From Ashinkailepas kermadecensis (Eukaryota; Arthropoda; Thecostraca; Neolepadidae), in assembly GCA_034440615.1 (NCBI GenBank), contig JAOTOM010004042.1, positions 124,001 to 188,000 of the forward strand: 64,000 nt of DNA. Direction: 5' to 3'. Positions 33,873 to 45,889 of the stretch are shown here, in pieces (position 1 is the stretch's first letter; each line of letters begins with the position of its first letter). The position numbers were made by a program, and so were the translations under genes. Below the pieces are notes generated by a model. That model made no database searches. It saw only the letters and a program-made list of their open reading frames with translations, and was not told the DNA's origin.

Positions 33873-35777
33873 CGTTTGACTTTAAAGGCCTAGTCGTACA
33901 ATGTGTACTGAAACGAGTTCACTACATTCCTAATCTACCCTCCAACTTGTGTGCCTATAGCTTCAGTAGTTTCCGAAATCTTAGGGGCATGGGGCCGAAT
34001 CACCCCCTCCCTCCTGTGCGTGTTGTGAGAGGCCCTCCGGCGTTCGTGATAATCGATCCTGAACTATGTATGCTTGCTAGATTTAGGCCACTTAGTCTGT
34101 TGATAGGATAAATGTACAATTGATGTGCTGCTCAAAATAAAGGATTAAAATACACCCGCACGTCTAGAAGACCAGGTTATCACTTGAGGGGTATAAAATT
34201 GTCCCACTCAATTGAAAGCCCGACGAAAGAACAGCGAATGCAAGTTTCCAAACTTTCCGTTCTATCAGTGTGCAAGAGTTCCCCAGCCACGTGTCTTCCC
34301 TCGCTCATGAATCGACGAATAATCTATGAGCCCACCCACACATATACGTCGTGGCAAACTATTCATATGTTGATAATATAACTATTTATGGGCAAGACAC
34401 AGAAACACTCCCAGGTAGGGAATCATGGCTACGGTCATACAAACATGCATTACACAGACTGAGACAGTGGAGCGGACTGCGTTCGGGCATTCAATATAAA
34501 ATGTTGAGTTCTTATATATAATTTTTTTCAACGATTTGGGGTCATATTGATGTGTTCCTTCTTGATGGTAAAAAATGACACTATTTAATCCTTATCAAGC
34601 GCAGTTGCCAGTAAAATCTACCTAAGGCTCCGTTTTCATGCCTGTTCATCTCATACCAATATCACCTGAAAAGATGCCGAGCTCAAGGTATCTTCAAAAT
34701 CCAAGCAAGGAAGGCCAATTTTGTTTTAGCATGTGTATCACTGCGTTCGCTCGGAACGTTCGCTCACTGTCTAAACAGACAGTGTAAACTCGTAAGGTGA
34801 ACGCTGCGTGGGAAATGTCTGTGGACGAATACATGCTGAGTATAGCTATATCTGGCAATATAAACAAAATCAGGCCCTTTCTGACCTTCACATTCTAATG
34901 ACTTGTCATGAAAACATGAAGGTGTCAGGGCTGTTACAAAATTCCCTGATGAAGAAAATAATACAAGGCCTTTAAAGATTTGAGGGCACAACACACAAGT
35001 CAGAAGTATTTAGGAACGACATCGTCATTTACCATCTGCCGCGGTCTCCCACCAACAGCCAGGATACAACACCAAGGTGTACAAATGCATGTGTGTGACC
35101 ATATCACACCCCTGTAACCAATCATATTACACCTATGTAGCCTCAACCCCGATACCAGACAAGTACTGTGCCCTACTAGTACAGGTATGTATGGGGTGGA
35201 AGGAAGCAGCCGTCGTGAGCGATGTAAAAAGGATCTCGATCCATGTCTTGAAGCGTTTCTAAACTTAAGCAGCAGAACAAATGTTGTCGATATTGAATTG
35301 GGCCATTCGTCACCAACGTCAAACGAAAGCCTTGCGTATGGACACTTGCTGCCTGTATTATCACAGACGCACACTTGCTACGTGGACTACCAATCTTGAA
35401 GTACTGAGGGTGAAACTGCACAACTATCTTAGGAAAAGAAGCCGGTACACATGGGCGGGGAAAAGGCAATGCTGGTATATAAAAACAGGCCACATGCGAG
35501 CAAGCGTGGTTTCTGCGAACACGAAAGCATAACAGAAGGTTAATTCGGTACAAGGCGTCAAATGTGCACTACTCTCTGTCTGGCTGTCTGATCGCTTATG
35601 TTTCGGAATTAGGATGGTCTTAATCTATCGTGTACTAAATGCACTGCATGTAGTATATTTTGCTGCTTCTGTGCTATTTTCGGGTATCTGTAGCTGTTCT
35701 AAGAAGTATCCATTTCTGATGTCTTTCCGTTTTATATGTCCTATATATGTCTTAGGTATATGGCAAAAAACGTATGC
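33873..35777. other. Intergenic, nothing recognised
   Basis: AT-rich unique-looking sequence with only short random frames; no repeat family or RNA gene seen. Confidence 0.45.
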
Positions 35778-35785
35778 GTCGCTAC

Positions 35786-36087
35786 CACTGGCGGATCCAG
35801 GGGGGGGGGCATTCCGGCCATGCCCCCCCAAGCGCTTCAAAGTGGGGGCCATAGTGTCTTTTGTCCCCCCCCTAAACCAACAAAAGTAAACTGAATTAAA
35901 ATGCAGTAACCTTTGCTGAGGTTAAAAAATAGCGTTCCGAATGAAATAATCTCCAATTTTAAAGGTATTTTGTTATAATTGTTTGGTCAGCCTCCCCCTC
36001 CCCCTCCTCCCAGGATGGGGAGGGGGAGGCTGACGCCGTAAACCGAAAGTTGCCCCCCCCCAAACCGGTGGGCTAGATCCGCCAGTG
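35786..36087. mobile_element. hAT-type MITE, 302-bp copy
   Basis: Terminal inverted repeats CACTGGCGGATCCAG and CTAGATCCGCCAGTG are flanked by a perfect 8-bp duplication GTCGCTAC (35778-35785 and 36088-36095). The interior has no coding capacity and holds a near-perfect C/T-rich palindrome around 35991-36034. Ends, length and duplication size match non-autonomous hAT elements. Confidence 0.93.
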
Positions 36088-36371
36088 GTCGCTACTCCCC
36101 AAGTACGTGCGTGCCTGTGAAATAGGCAAAGTAGTCGCTATATTACATGCAAGTCACGGCTAATATAAAAGATGGTATTTTATCACACATGTAGCCAAAA
36201 CTATATCGGAACATACTTATTCCCCATTATGAAGATTGAGCATCGGGTGATGGGTCATTACACCATGTTGTAGCCCCGGGAAAAAGACGAGGATGTGAAA
36301 AAGTGATCTTTCAAAACCAAGCATTTTGACGTCCGCGGCGCGGCGGCCCTGCCAGCGCCAGGGACTCCTGT

Positions 36372-37101
36372 CAGGGGCGGATTCAGGAATTGTCATGGGG
36401 GCACTTGTCTGAAGTGGCGCCATTTCCTTGGAGGGGACAACATTGCAAAAGTACTTGGAGGCAGGGGCGGTCACAGAGGTTGCACTGAAGGCATGTGCCC
36501 GATAGAAATTGGCGCCCCTTCGGCCAGGCAAATGCTTCACTCCGTGAAAGCTCGAGTGCATTCCCATCGACCCATCGAATTTGCTAGCCAGAGGCGCTCC
36601 TCTCAGAGGAAAGGCGCCTTGTCAGTGTGCTCGAGTGCATCCCCTCAAATTATTCAGCCAGAGGCGCTCATTGGAAGGAAAAGACCCCCTTCCAGTGTGT
36701 TTGAGTGAACCCTTCGATTTTTTTTCTCAGCCAGATGTGCCCCTTGGAATGTAAAGATGCCCCTCCGGGAGGGCCCGTGTGCACACCACCCGTCAAATGT
36801 TTCAGCTGAAGGCGTCCCTCCAGAGACCAAGTTCCCCTCATGACAATTTTTGAACCCGCTCCTACCTGGAAGGGTGTCTTTTCCTTCCGATGGGAGCCTA
36901 TGGCCGAAAAAAAATAGTGAGGGCTCCGTTCGAGCAATCTTAAGGGACATTTTTTTTCTCGCAGGGGCGCTTCTTACTAAAAAAAAAATATAGCGGGTCA
37001 CTCGAGACTTCCCAGATGAGCCCCTTTCCCCGGCCGGAGGAGCGGCCACCTTCCATAGGAGGGAGGCACATGCCCCCAGTCTGCCCCTGCATGTGCCCCT
37101 G
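36372..37101. mobile_element. Probable hAT-type element with degenerate interior
   Basis: The left end CAGGGGCGGATTCAGGAA and the right end CATGTGCCCCTG share a short inverted CAGGGGC. They are flanked by ACTCCTGT and ACTCCTAC (six of eight match). The interior is decayed tandem sequence (AGAGGCGCTC, GTGTGCTCGAGTGCATCCC) like that of the 6-kb element. No transposase. Confidence 0.6.
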
Positions 37102-37254
37102 ACTCCTACATCTGCAAGATAGCAGCTGGCCGCGTTTAGGCTATCACAGTTTTCTCATTTTTCCGGGGTAGACAAACGTCTAGCCGACGCAGACGGACTG
37201 AGTTTCGGGTGGCTGGAATCCAAGAAGACAGCACCAAGTTAACTTGCTGGTGGA

Positions 37255-37755
37255 AAGCCTTTCTGTGTTGATCACCACTCAGGTGCGGATATCATCACGG
37301 CAAAGACGCCCAGTGTCGTGACCCTTATTGCCGCCCTGAGGCGTAGGTTCGCGCAATCGCGAGCGGCCCTCCTGGAAGCCCAATTGCCCCGCCAGCTGCT
37401 CGGAGACCAGAAGCCGTTCCAGCTGCTGCTGCGGATGCACTCAGAACTGGGTACAGCAGGAGATGCCCTACACGTCCCTGAACTGTTGAAGACTATTTGT
37501 CCAACGACTGCCGCAGGCTTGGGCAGCATTATCGCTGCCGTCAGAGGAAGCTCCTCTGGGCCAACTGGCTACCGCAGCTGATACATACTTGGAAGCTTCG
37601 GCTTCAGGCCTGCTGTCAGCAATGGCGGCAGGATATTCAGCAGCACAGAAGGTGCCAGTCGGCGCAGTATCTCCGGACACCAGTACGCTGGCCACACTAC
37701 AGGGTATAGTTGCGACGTTAACAGTTGCGGTCAGTCGCCTGGAACCGTCTTGAGT
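37255..37755 (+). pseudogene. Ty3/Gypsy-type retrotransposon gag remnant
   Basis: Translated segments resemble the gag of metazoan Gypsy-type elements: VVTLIAALRRRFAQSRAALL, then LLGDQKPFQLLLRMHSELGT, then an Ala/Leu-rich stretch (ADTYLEASASGLLSAMAAGY) in another frame. The frame is broken at least once near 37480-37500, and no protease, polymerase, integrase or terminal repeats are visible. It is a dead fragment. The order (arginine-rich helix, LLGDxKPSQxLRxM-like block, LP..L..LAD-like block) is what suggests gag; assignment is moderate. Confidence 0.6.
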
Positions 37756-37799
37756 GACAGGTTGCCAGAGTGAACGGGCAGACGTCACTAGTTCCATGG

Positions 37800-38130
37800 C
37801 CCTCGGCGGAGCCATCGGCAGAGCCATCGGCGGAGCCATCGGCGGAGCCATCGGCGGAGCCATCGGCGGAGCCATCGGCGGAGCCATCGGCGGAGCCATC
37901 GGCGGAGCCATCGGCGGAGCCATCGGCGGAGCCATCGGCGGAGCCATCGGCGGAGCCATCGGCGGAGCCATCGGCGGAGCCATCGGCGGTACCATCGACG
38001 GGGACATCAGTGGGACCATCGGCGGGGCCATCGGTAGGACAATCGGCGAGGCTATCGGTGGGGCCATCGGCGGGACCATCGAAGAGGCCATCGGTGGGAC
38101 CATCGGCGCGGCCATCGGCGCTCCCATCAG
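37800..38130. repeat. 12-bp minisatellite (GGAGCCATCGGC)
   Basis: About 15 perfect units of GGAGCCATCGGC, decaying to the right into related 12-mers. It encodes Pro/Met/Ala or Gly/Ile/Ala repeats in open frames on both strands; adjacent to the gag remnant, not accepted as coding. Confidence 0.95.
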
Positions 38131-38194
38131 CGCTACGGCTCCGATCGCAGCCCGCAGTTTTGTGCTTTTTTCTGCATGCCTATTTCCACTTCAT

Positions 38195-38323
38195 ATGGGG
38201 GGGGCAAATTCAATATTGGAGGGGCAAATTCAATATTGGAGGGGAAAGTTCAATATTGGAGGGGCAAAATTGAATGTTGAGGGGGCACATGCCCGTCCAG
38301 AAATATACAAAACAACACCCCTG
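38195..38323. repeat. GGGGCAAATTCAATATTGGA short tandem repeat with a CACCCCTG end
   Basis: Four units of about 18-20 bp followed by GGGGGCACATGCCCGTCCAG and AACACCCCTG. Similar to the segment ending each repeat copy at 49.3, 49.9 and 51.1 kb. Confidence 0.75.
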
Positions 38324-38329
38324 CGTCCA

Positions 38330-39590
38330 TGCATGAAAGCAAGTTCTTTTTAGAAATGGAAATTTTCAACAATTTTTATCTAAAAATGTTCAATTAAAAA
38401 CATAACCTAACCTAATCTAATCTAGTCTTACCTGTTTTTGACAAAAAAAAGATGTTTTCTTTAAAATAATATTTTTAAAACATTATCAAACTTCAAACAA
38501 AGACCTAACCTTAGTAAGCGGTAAGTTGTTCCATGCTACCCACGAAAAATAATCAGCTATGAAATCGGCCACATCGACAAGGGCTCGTAGACGTTCGTAG
38601 GGGAAAGGCTAGAATGGTATGTCCATGATAACAGCGACGTATTCGTGTTCAGCGACGAATTCGCTTTCTGGCGGTACTCTACGAATCGGATGAGAATTGC
38701 ACAGCACATGTAGCAAATACCTACACAAAAACATTCCCAGAGCCGTTGGGCAGCACATTCGGAACCGTTTGACCTCCAGACCATTACTTTTTCGTTTTGA
38801 TACATGTTACAAGTTTCTCAACGGTAACCGATTCAACGCGTTCCACAGAAGTAGCACATTTGGAAAATGTGGGGTCAAGGTCATTCACAGAACTCATGTC
38901 ACGAAAAACCATTTCCGTTTGAAACCATCTAACCTTACGCGGTACCCCTAAATGCCACTTGGATCTTCGAAAATACAAGATTTCTGCACGCAGGCCGATA
39001 CTACGGCATCCAGGGATGCAGCGCATCCGAAAAGAAACCTGGATTTTAGTGGTGATATTTAACACCATATCAACTGACAAGAGAAAAAGGCAATTTGTGG
39101 ACAAAATCGGTACCCTACCATACACGCCAATGTGAAGGTAGTAAAGCGACATTTTTCCCACCGATTGCTACACACGCATATGTTGTCGCAAAAGGAGGGA
39201 AGGTTCGACCAGGTCCCAAAAGATTTAACCACATATCAGATGTCACGAGAAACCTCCATTGGAGGTCTGTCGTTGATCTCGCCGCGTATCATAACGTGTC
39301 TTCTCCACAAGATGCTTATGTCACACGAGCACATCTTACTGTACAGACAGATCGAATACAACCGCGGCGTCCTACCTCGTTGCACCAGATACTCTGGCAT
39401 GCTATACCTGCCACGCATCAAGACAAACTCCGGAAAACGAACATTCATATATCGGGCGTGTGCAGCGTGCAACACACATGTCATATCGGATGACCTGAAT
39501 ACTACTTCAGTTTTTGCATCCACGCGAAACTAAAACGGCATTGTATGCAGTAGCATGTCTGAGTTAGCCCAACTTAATCATGGTGTGCGC

Positions 39591-39637
<47 letters not shown>

Positions 39638-40660
39638 TACGTACGTGCGTGTGTGTGTATTTTCTATCAATTTTTATTTCCATTTTTTTATGTCGTCTGT
39701 GTTCTTGTGTATCATCTTTCATGTCTCCACGCTGTGTATCCATTTCTCATGCATACTTCATTTTTGTGTACACCATTATGCACTTGAATTGTATGACTTA
39801 TTGTACGACGGAAGGCCATTTGCGGAGTTGCTCTGGTAACGGTGACAATACCATACGATGCAATACAAAACAAACAAGTCTTTGATGAATATTTTCGATA
39901 TAAAACAAGCATCAGTTGTAATGAAAGCCGGATGTTCATTGCAATATCACGAAATTCAAATTATTCCCGATATATTTCGCTCACAGAGCATCTTCAGTAG
40001 AATACCCAACACCAATTTAAACAGGCTGACATTTCCACTGATATTGTAGGTTGCACATCCATTTCTTGATTTAACTGATACAAACTCAATCATAAGACAC
40101 ATTGAATTGCAAAGCGAAGAATTGGATGCGAAGCACCCATCAAGGCCTCAGGGACACCATAGTCACCAGTGGTATAGGAACTACAGGAAAGGTGGGGGGG
40201 GGGACGATTTTCAAAGGGCTTCAGTTTGTCTGGAAGAGCACCACTGCCACTGATTGAGACATTTCAAGGGTGTGGTGCACTCGGAGTTCCTGGAAGGGCG
40301 TTTTTTCCCTCAGAAGGGCGTCTTCGCCCTGAGAAGTTCGTTGAGCGAAGGGGCGGAGGGCTTGAACGTCCGTGAGGAGCATATTTTTCAGAAAGTGACG
40401 CCGGTGGAGACGACGCCTCTTTCCAGTCAGACACCAGCCGAGAAGTGGGGAGACTAGTCTCCCCAGTCTCCCCCTTTCTCCCTCGGACTCGGGGACTAGT
40501 TTTTCATCACTTTCCATGGCATTCAGCAAGCATTGCAACATTGCAGTGACATAGGTGATCTTTCTAAATTTGTGAAACGTCCCCTGGGATAAATTTTTGA
40601 TACTTCCCTACAAACACGAATACCGGTTTGTAATGAAATCAAGCAGAAGCACATGCGAAA
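38330..40660. other. Intergenic, no gene; TTAGG-family fragment and a GTGC microsatellite
   Basis: 38.39-38.52 kb is AT-rich with ACCTAACCTAATCTAATC. A GTGC/GTGT microsatellite lies at 39588-39657. 40.2-40.5 kb has decayed repeats (GAAGGGCGTCTTCGCCCTGA). Nothing coding is supported. Confidence 0.5.
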
Positions 40661-40661
40661 T

Positions 40662-42140
40662 TTACGCGAGATTACGAAGGATCCAGTCGACATAGCGCGA
40701 CACCTTGGTGTAGATGCCGGGGAACTTGGGATTTCCGCAGCCGACGCCGGTGGAGACGACGCCGACCAGCTCGTAGAGGCCGTCGGGCCGGTCGGCCATC
40801 AGCGGGCCGCCGGAGTCGCCGGGGCACGCGTCACGCGGCGTGTCGTCCCGACTGGACGCGCAGATCTTGGTGCCCTGGAAGCCGCCGGGGAACTTGAGCC
40901 CGAACGCGGACACCTGTCGGTAGGCGCGCTCGCAGGCGGCCTCGTCCGTCACGCGCAGCGGCACCTCCTGCAGGATGTCGGGCGTGTCGCCGGTGAACTC
41001 GAGCAGCCCCCAGCCGGCCATCTCCACGTGTCGGCCGTGGTATTCGGCTCCGGCAGGCGGCAGGCAGATGGGTCGCACAGCGTCCGTCAGCCGCACCGGC
41101 GCAGCCAGCCGCACCAGCGCGATGTCGTTCTGCGAGCCGCGGTAGCGCGCGTGCCACGTGATGCGCGACACGTTGCGCTGCTGGTGCTGCACCTCCAGCG
41201 CGGTGGCCAGGTCGTGGTCGCCGATCCTGGCGCCGACGGCGCCCGCCTCGTCCGGCCGCAGGCAGTGGGCGGCCGTCAGCACGTGCCGGTCGGTGATGAG
41301 GCTGCCGCCGCAGAACCAGTCGCCCAGGCGGGCGTCCGCCCACCGTCCGAACAGCACCATCCACGGCCACTTGCCAGGCCGGGCGTTGAAGCCGTTGAAT
41401 CCGGGCTGTGGGCACCGCTCCGGTGGCAGGATGCACACCTTGGGCGAGGGCCTAGGTCGTCGGAATAAGATGACCCTGTTCGGATCACCACACTCCTTGG
41501 GAAGCAAAAGCAAGTGCGCCGTTGTGATGTTACCCGTCGTGTTGGCAGGGTGAGAGGTGGTGGGGATTGGCTTAGGTGTGGTAAGGATTGACTCAGAGGT
41601 GGTAGTGACTGACTCAGAAGTGATGGGAACTGACTCGGAGGTAGTAGTGATTGGCTCAGAGGTGGTAGTGATTGACTCAGGGGTGGTGGGAACTGACTCA
41701 GAGGTGGTGAAAACTGACTCCGATGTGGTAGTGATTTGCCCAGAGGTGGTGGGAACTGACTCAGAAGTCGTAGTGATTGGCTCAGAGGCGATGGAAGCTG
41801 ACTCAGAAGTCGTAGTGATTGGCTCAGAGGCGGTGGAAACTGACTCAGAAGTCGTAGTGATTGGCTCAGAGGTGGTGGGGACTGGCCCAGAGATCATGAT
41901 CGCAGGCTCACGCGTCCCAGCGTCCGCTTCGCAGCACACGAGTGGAGTCAAACCGGAGAAGCCACACGGCGGTGGCGGCGACTTGTTGACGATGTCTCGT
42001 CTCAGCTGGTAGGCCGGGCAGTCCAGGATGGACACGCACTGCTCGGCACCGGCGCACGGTGCTGGCGGCGTGGGGAACTCGATGCCGGGTGCGGTGGCGG
42101 CCAGCGCCAGCAGCGCAGCGGCACCGAAGAGCGGCGACAT
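40662..42140 (-). CDS. Clip-domain trypsin-like serine protease
   Basis: Secreted serine protease of the arthropod clip-domain type, the class that runs haemolymph cascades such as melanization and clotting. The start at 42138-42140 gives a 492-residue protein with a hydrophobic signal peptide (residues 1-17, MSPLFGAAALLALAATA); an upstream in-frame Met has no signal peptide after it. A clip domain spans residues 29-70 with six cysteines (29, 35, 41, 59, 69, 70). Residues about 89-207 are a Thr/Ser-rich repeat linker, probably O-glycosylated. The peptidase domain follows with His292 (TAAHC), Asp339 (NDIAL) and Ser443 (GDSGG). Asp437, six residues before Ser443, predicts cleavage after Arg/Lys. 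No intron is visible. The odd point is that the usual R/K-IVGG activation site is absent: the sequence reads CPQPGFNGFNARPG there. The natural substrate cannot be told from sequence. Confidence 0.93.
   Translation of the reverse strand: MSPLFGAAALLALAATAPGIEFPTPPAPCAGAEQCVSILDCPAYQLRRDIVNKSPPPPCGFSGLTPLVCCEADAGTREPAIMISGPVPTTSEPITTTSESVSTASEPITTTSESASIASEPITTTSESVPTTSGQITTTSESVFTTSESVPTTPESITTTSEPITTTSESVPITSESVTTTSESILTTPKPIPTTSHPANTTGNITTAHLLLLPKECGDPNRVILFRRPRPSPKVCILPPERCPQPGFNGFNARPGKWPWMVLFGRWADARLGDWFCGGSLITDRHVLTAAHCLRPDEAGAVGARIGDHDLATALEVQHQQRNVSRITWHARYRGSQNDIALVRLAAPVRLTDAVRPICLPPAGAEYHGRHVEMAGWGLLEFTGDTPDILQEVPLRVTDEAACERAYRQVSAFGLKFPGGFQGTKICASSRDDTPRDACPGDSGGPLMADRPDGLYELVGVVSTGVGCGNPKFPGIYTKVSRYVDWILRNLA
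41563..41890 (-). repeat. Coding Ser/Thr-rich tandem repeat in the clip protease linker
   Basis: Degenerate units of about 42 bp (14 residues, of the type PITTTSESVPTTSE) encode the linker between the clip and peptidase domains. Unit length is a multiple of three, so copy-number change would keep the frame. Confidence 0.85.
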
Positions 42141-44563
42141 GAAGGGTCGCCTGTCAGAGTGCCGCACCCGACCACCTTCACTCGCCGGCTCCAACTGAGG
42201 TCTGAGCGCGCGCTCGCTGCGGCACCAGGTGGCCCCGCCGACGACGGTCTGCAGCAGTCGGTGACCTGTCTGCAGTGCCGCTCGCCTATGCAAATGCGCT
42301 TCTGCTAGCTACGTGTGTGGTGCTAGTGATGACATTGATAGTCCCATAGTAGATGCAAAGCCTTGTCAGGCTCCACATCTACTTTCTGCGGTCATTTCCC
42401 TTTCGCTCATGAAACATCTTGAGTCTCTTCCTAATACATAGCATTGCCCATCGCTGTGCACTATCTTCAGATATCCCCCTGGAAAGCTCAAACTCCCACG
42501 GGAAATTAAGTCCCCAGTCTAACTCTCCTCCCAGTTGAGAACCCCTGATCAGTTTGCACTGGCATGGCTACGTAATGTGAAGATGCAGCCTTGTCCGCTC
42601 AGCGCACGGTCACGGCCTGGAACGGGCACCACCTGGAAACAACTCTGCTCTAAATACAGTGTTTTATACTTTGTTCCAAATAGTTTTCCGACATCACGTT
42701 ATCAGTAGGTAGGGCAGTCGTTTTCGATGGTCCACTTCTGATTGGCCGTGCAGTCGCAGTAAGTAGACGCGGAGCCTGATCAGGCTCTGCACGTGTGGAA
42801 TGCTTCGTATGGGGGTTCGCTTGGAAGATTCGATGAATTCAATTCGATGATTAGTTCTCTTCTTCCCACATTTTTTTGTTTGTTAAAAATTCCGGGTACC
42901 CGCTGGGCTTTGATGCACTTCATCTCTGGTTAAATATGCTCCCAGATTGGCTTCCGAACCGAAGCCATAGCTCGGTGTTCTTTTTTCGGATCCGTTGCGT
43001 TTTTATTCGTCTACGGATGTGTTGTAGGGCTCCAGCCCATTTTAGAGGCCTCGCATATTTGTGAGACCCGGGATCTTTTTAGGGTTTTGTTGCTTTTTTG
43101 TGCACCGACGATATTTGAGGAATCGCCGCGTTTTCAAAGACCCGGATGTGTTTATTTAGTGCCCGGTTTTGTGTTCCTTTTTAGGATTTTATCGCTATTT
43201 GGGGGCTCCCAGTCAGTTTTTGAGGCTCTGATGCGGCCTGATGGCCTCGGTGTGCTCCGAGGGCCTCCGGTGTTTTTTTTTTTCAGAGCTCCCGGTGTGT
43301 TTAGTTAGGGCTGCAACGCACGTTTTAAGGCCCTGCCGCTTTTTGCGACGCTTCGTGCATTTTGGAGCACCTGATGCATCTTCGGCCTCCCATTGTGCTT
43401 TAAGATCCGTTGTGTTTATTTGGGGCTCCTGACGCACATTTGTGGGGCCCCAGAACGATTTTGGGGCTCCAGTGCGATTTCTCGAGGTTCCGACCCGACT
43501 TCTCGGGCCGAGACGCGTGGTTCCAGAGGTTCCCGCCTTTCCTGCCAGGGTGAGAGGCAGGCGACGCCATATGGTGTCAGCTGCTGAGTGCGCATTAGAG
43601 CCACAACCAACCCAAGGCTACAACCAGGCTACAACAACCAACCGACCCCATTTTAATTCAGTAGCCTGCGTGCCTTGAGGCGCAAGCGTTCGGATCTTGG
43701 CCTTCTGAAGTCCTTCGGGTCTGGCTTCCTTCTGCGGAAGTGCAGCCAAGGCCAGTACAGCTGAAAATTGGTCGGTGACGCGGTAAGGAGGCAGTGATGT
43801 CGGAGCAGTAGCGACAATCGAAGCTCCCGGCCCTCTGCATGTTAACTCATGTCTGTTCCTGATTATTTAGCCTCGGGGCCCTCCAATATCGTTTGGCAAC
43901 CGGTGACGTCACATGGGCTGAACAATTGCTCGGTCCCGTAGGCGATACAGCCAAACTTCTGTGTTTTCCACAGGACATTTTCGATCTTAAATACCATCAA
44001 AATGGGACCAAATCGGGTTCATTGGAAAGCTTGAAGAATCTTGTCCACGAATATGAGCCTTATTTTCTCCTAACACTAAGACGTTTTGCTTGGACCCACG
44101 CTGACTGCATGCATGTCGAGCGCCGCAGGAATCGAGCGGTGCCACGGGTAGTAGAAGTATGATGAGACAGGCCAACTGAAGATCATGGCTGGAAATGAGG
44201 GGTAGGAGCAAGTAAGAGATAACAGTTGCAACATAATTCCTCCCCACTCGGTGCAGGGGCGTAAACAAGGGTGGGGGCACTGGGGGCATGTGCCTCCCAT
44301 GCAGGGGTGTCGATTTTTTAAAAACATTGGGGGGGGGGGGGGGCCGAAGTGCCAACGCACTAGCCCCCCCCCCCCCAAAAAAAAAAAAACTCATCGGATT
44401 TAGCCCACTATATTTTCAGATCTCAGAAATTCTGATTTTTTATTCGACGATGTGTATGTTTATGTTTATTAAGCATCCTCACCAACGGGGAAAATCGTCC
44501 AATAACTGGTGAAGTCACATAATTAAAAGAGCAGTGTTCAGTACATGTCAACATAATAACTCT

Positions 44564-44676
44564 TGGTTGGTTATTGGTTCTACGACACGTCGACCGTTGC
44601 GTCATATAGCGTCGCCAATCTCTCACGCCGATTGGTCGCGGGCGAAGAGTAGCGACAGGTGAGACTCGAACTCACC
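44564..44676 (-). mobile_element. 5'-truncated tRNA-derived SINE (14-bp TSD)
   Basis: Reverse-strand copy of the SINE at 59087, keeping the B box (GAGTTCGAGTCTCACC on the minus strand) and the body to its CCAATAACCAACCA end. It is flanked by AACATAATAACTCT (44550-44563) and AACATAACAACTCT (44677-44690), a 14-bp duplication with one mismatch. Truncation at the B box fits target-primed reverse transcription. Confidence 0.85.
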
Positions 44677-44741
44677 AACATAACAACTCTGAGTAATAGC
44701 ATGCGACTGCAGTGCCATAAGTGGGCTCGGATCTATCGTCA

Positions 44742-44768
44742 CCGTCACCGTCACCGTCACCGTCACTG
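44742..44768. repeat. GTCACC hexanucleotide microsatellite
   Basis: Four to five units of CACCGT followed by a diverged one. Confidence 0.9.
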
Positions 44769-45889
44769 TTACCCTCCTCCTCACTCCACACACCAACAAA
44801 CACACACCGGCTCAAATAAAAATACTTCAGCGATCAGATGCAGGCTAAAACACACCGGCATTGTTGAAGCATCAGAGCACAGCAGACCTGAACGGTGATG
44901 ACGATGGGTGAAAGTATTTCCTTGGTGCCTAACGTTAGGGAAGGGAATTTTTCCCTTTAGTACGCCACTGCGGCTGCTCAACGTGTTTTTTTCCGCAGAT
45001 TGCACGATCGAGAGTAGAAAGGCCCTTCGGATAATTTTCTTTCGGGACCCATTCTTAATCTTCCGGTGCTCTGGTCGATTCGATGGAGTCTCCTTGTGGT
45101 TTGTGTGGTGAAGTCTATTTTTATAAGCCCCCTGCAGGCTATTTTTGGAACCCGGTACGATTCTTCTGGCACTCGGTGCGTTTTTCCGGTGCCCAAACAG
45201 GTTTCTTTTCCGGCGTCCGACGACTTCTTATTTTGTGGATCTTTGACGCAATTTTTCCGTCCGCAAGGTGACATTCCGGGTATATATTGGTACTTGGGAA
45301 GCCAGCTGCAACTTGTGGGGCTCCGGCACGACGTTTTTGCCCCAGTGAGATTTTCAAGAGAAGCGGCGTGATTTTTTTTTGTCTAAGTGCGATTTTTTGG
45401 GGCCCCGTCGTCACTTGTTGGGATCCCTTGCGGTGGCTACGACACGTTTGTGGGGGCCCAACAAGTTTTGTGGGCTTTTGGAGCTATTGTTGAGATCCCA
45501 GATTGATTTTCCGTGTCCGGACTGTTTTTCATTTACCCGGCTTCATTTGTTGGGTGATCTCAACGAGACTTTTAGAGCCCCGGTGGGACCTGTCAGGCCT
45601 CTGGCGTGATTTTCAGGGGCCCGGGTGATAATTCTTAGTACCCCAGTCTCGGCGTGATTTTCAGGAGGCCCCGGCCCGACCGTTTGTGGCCCCCGTCGTG
45701 ATTTTCTTGAATCCCAGCACGACTTGTTTGCGGCCCCAACGTAATTTTCAGGGGCCCAGGTGCAAACTTTTGAGGCCCCAGCGTCATTATCGGGGCCCCT
45801 GCGCTACGTTTGGGGGCCCCCAAAGTGATTTTTCTGAGCCCCGGTGCAATTTTTGGTGGACCGAGTAAAATTTTTAGGGAGCATAAGTT

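Noticed and set aside
38620..39540. Phrase FSDEFAFWRY suggesting a mariner-type transposase
   Set aside because: Surrounding frames are broken and no other catalytic block or inverted ends could be aligned.
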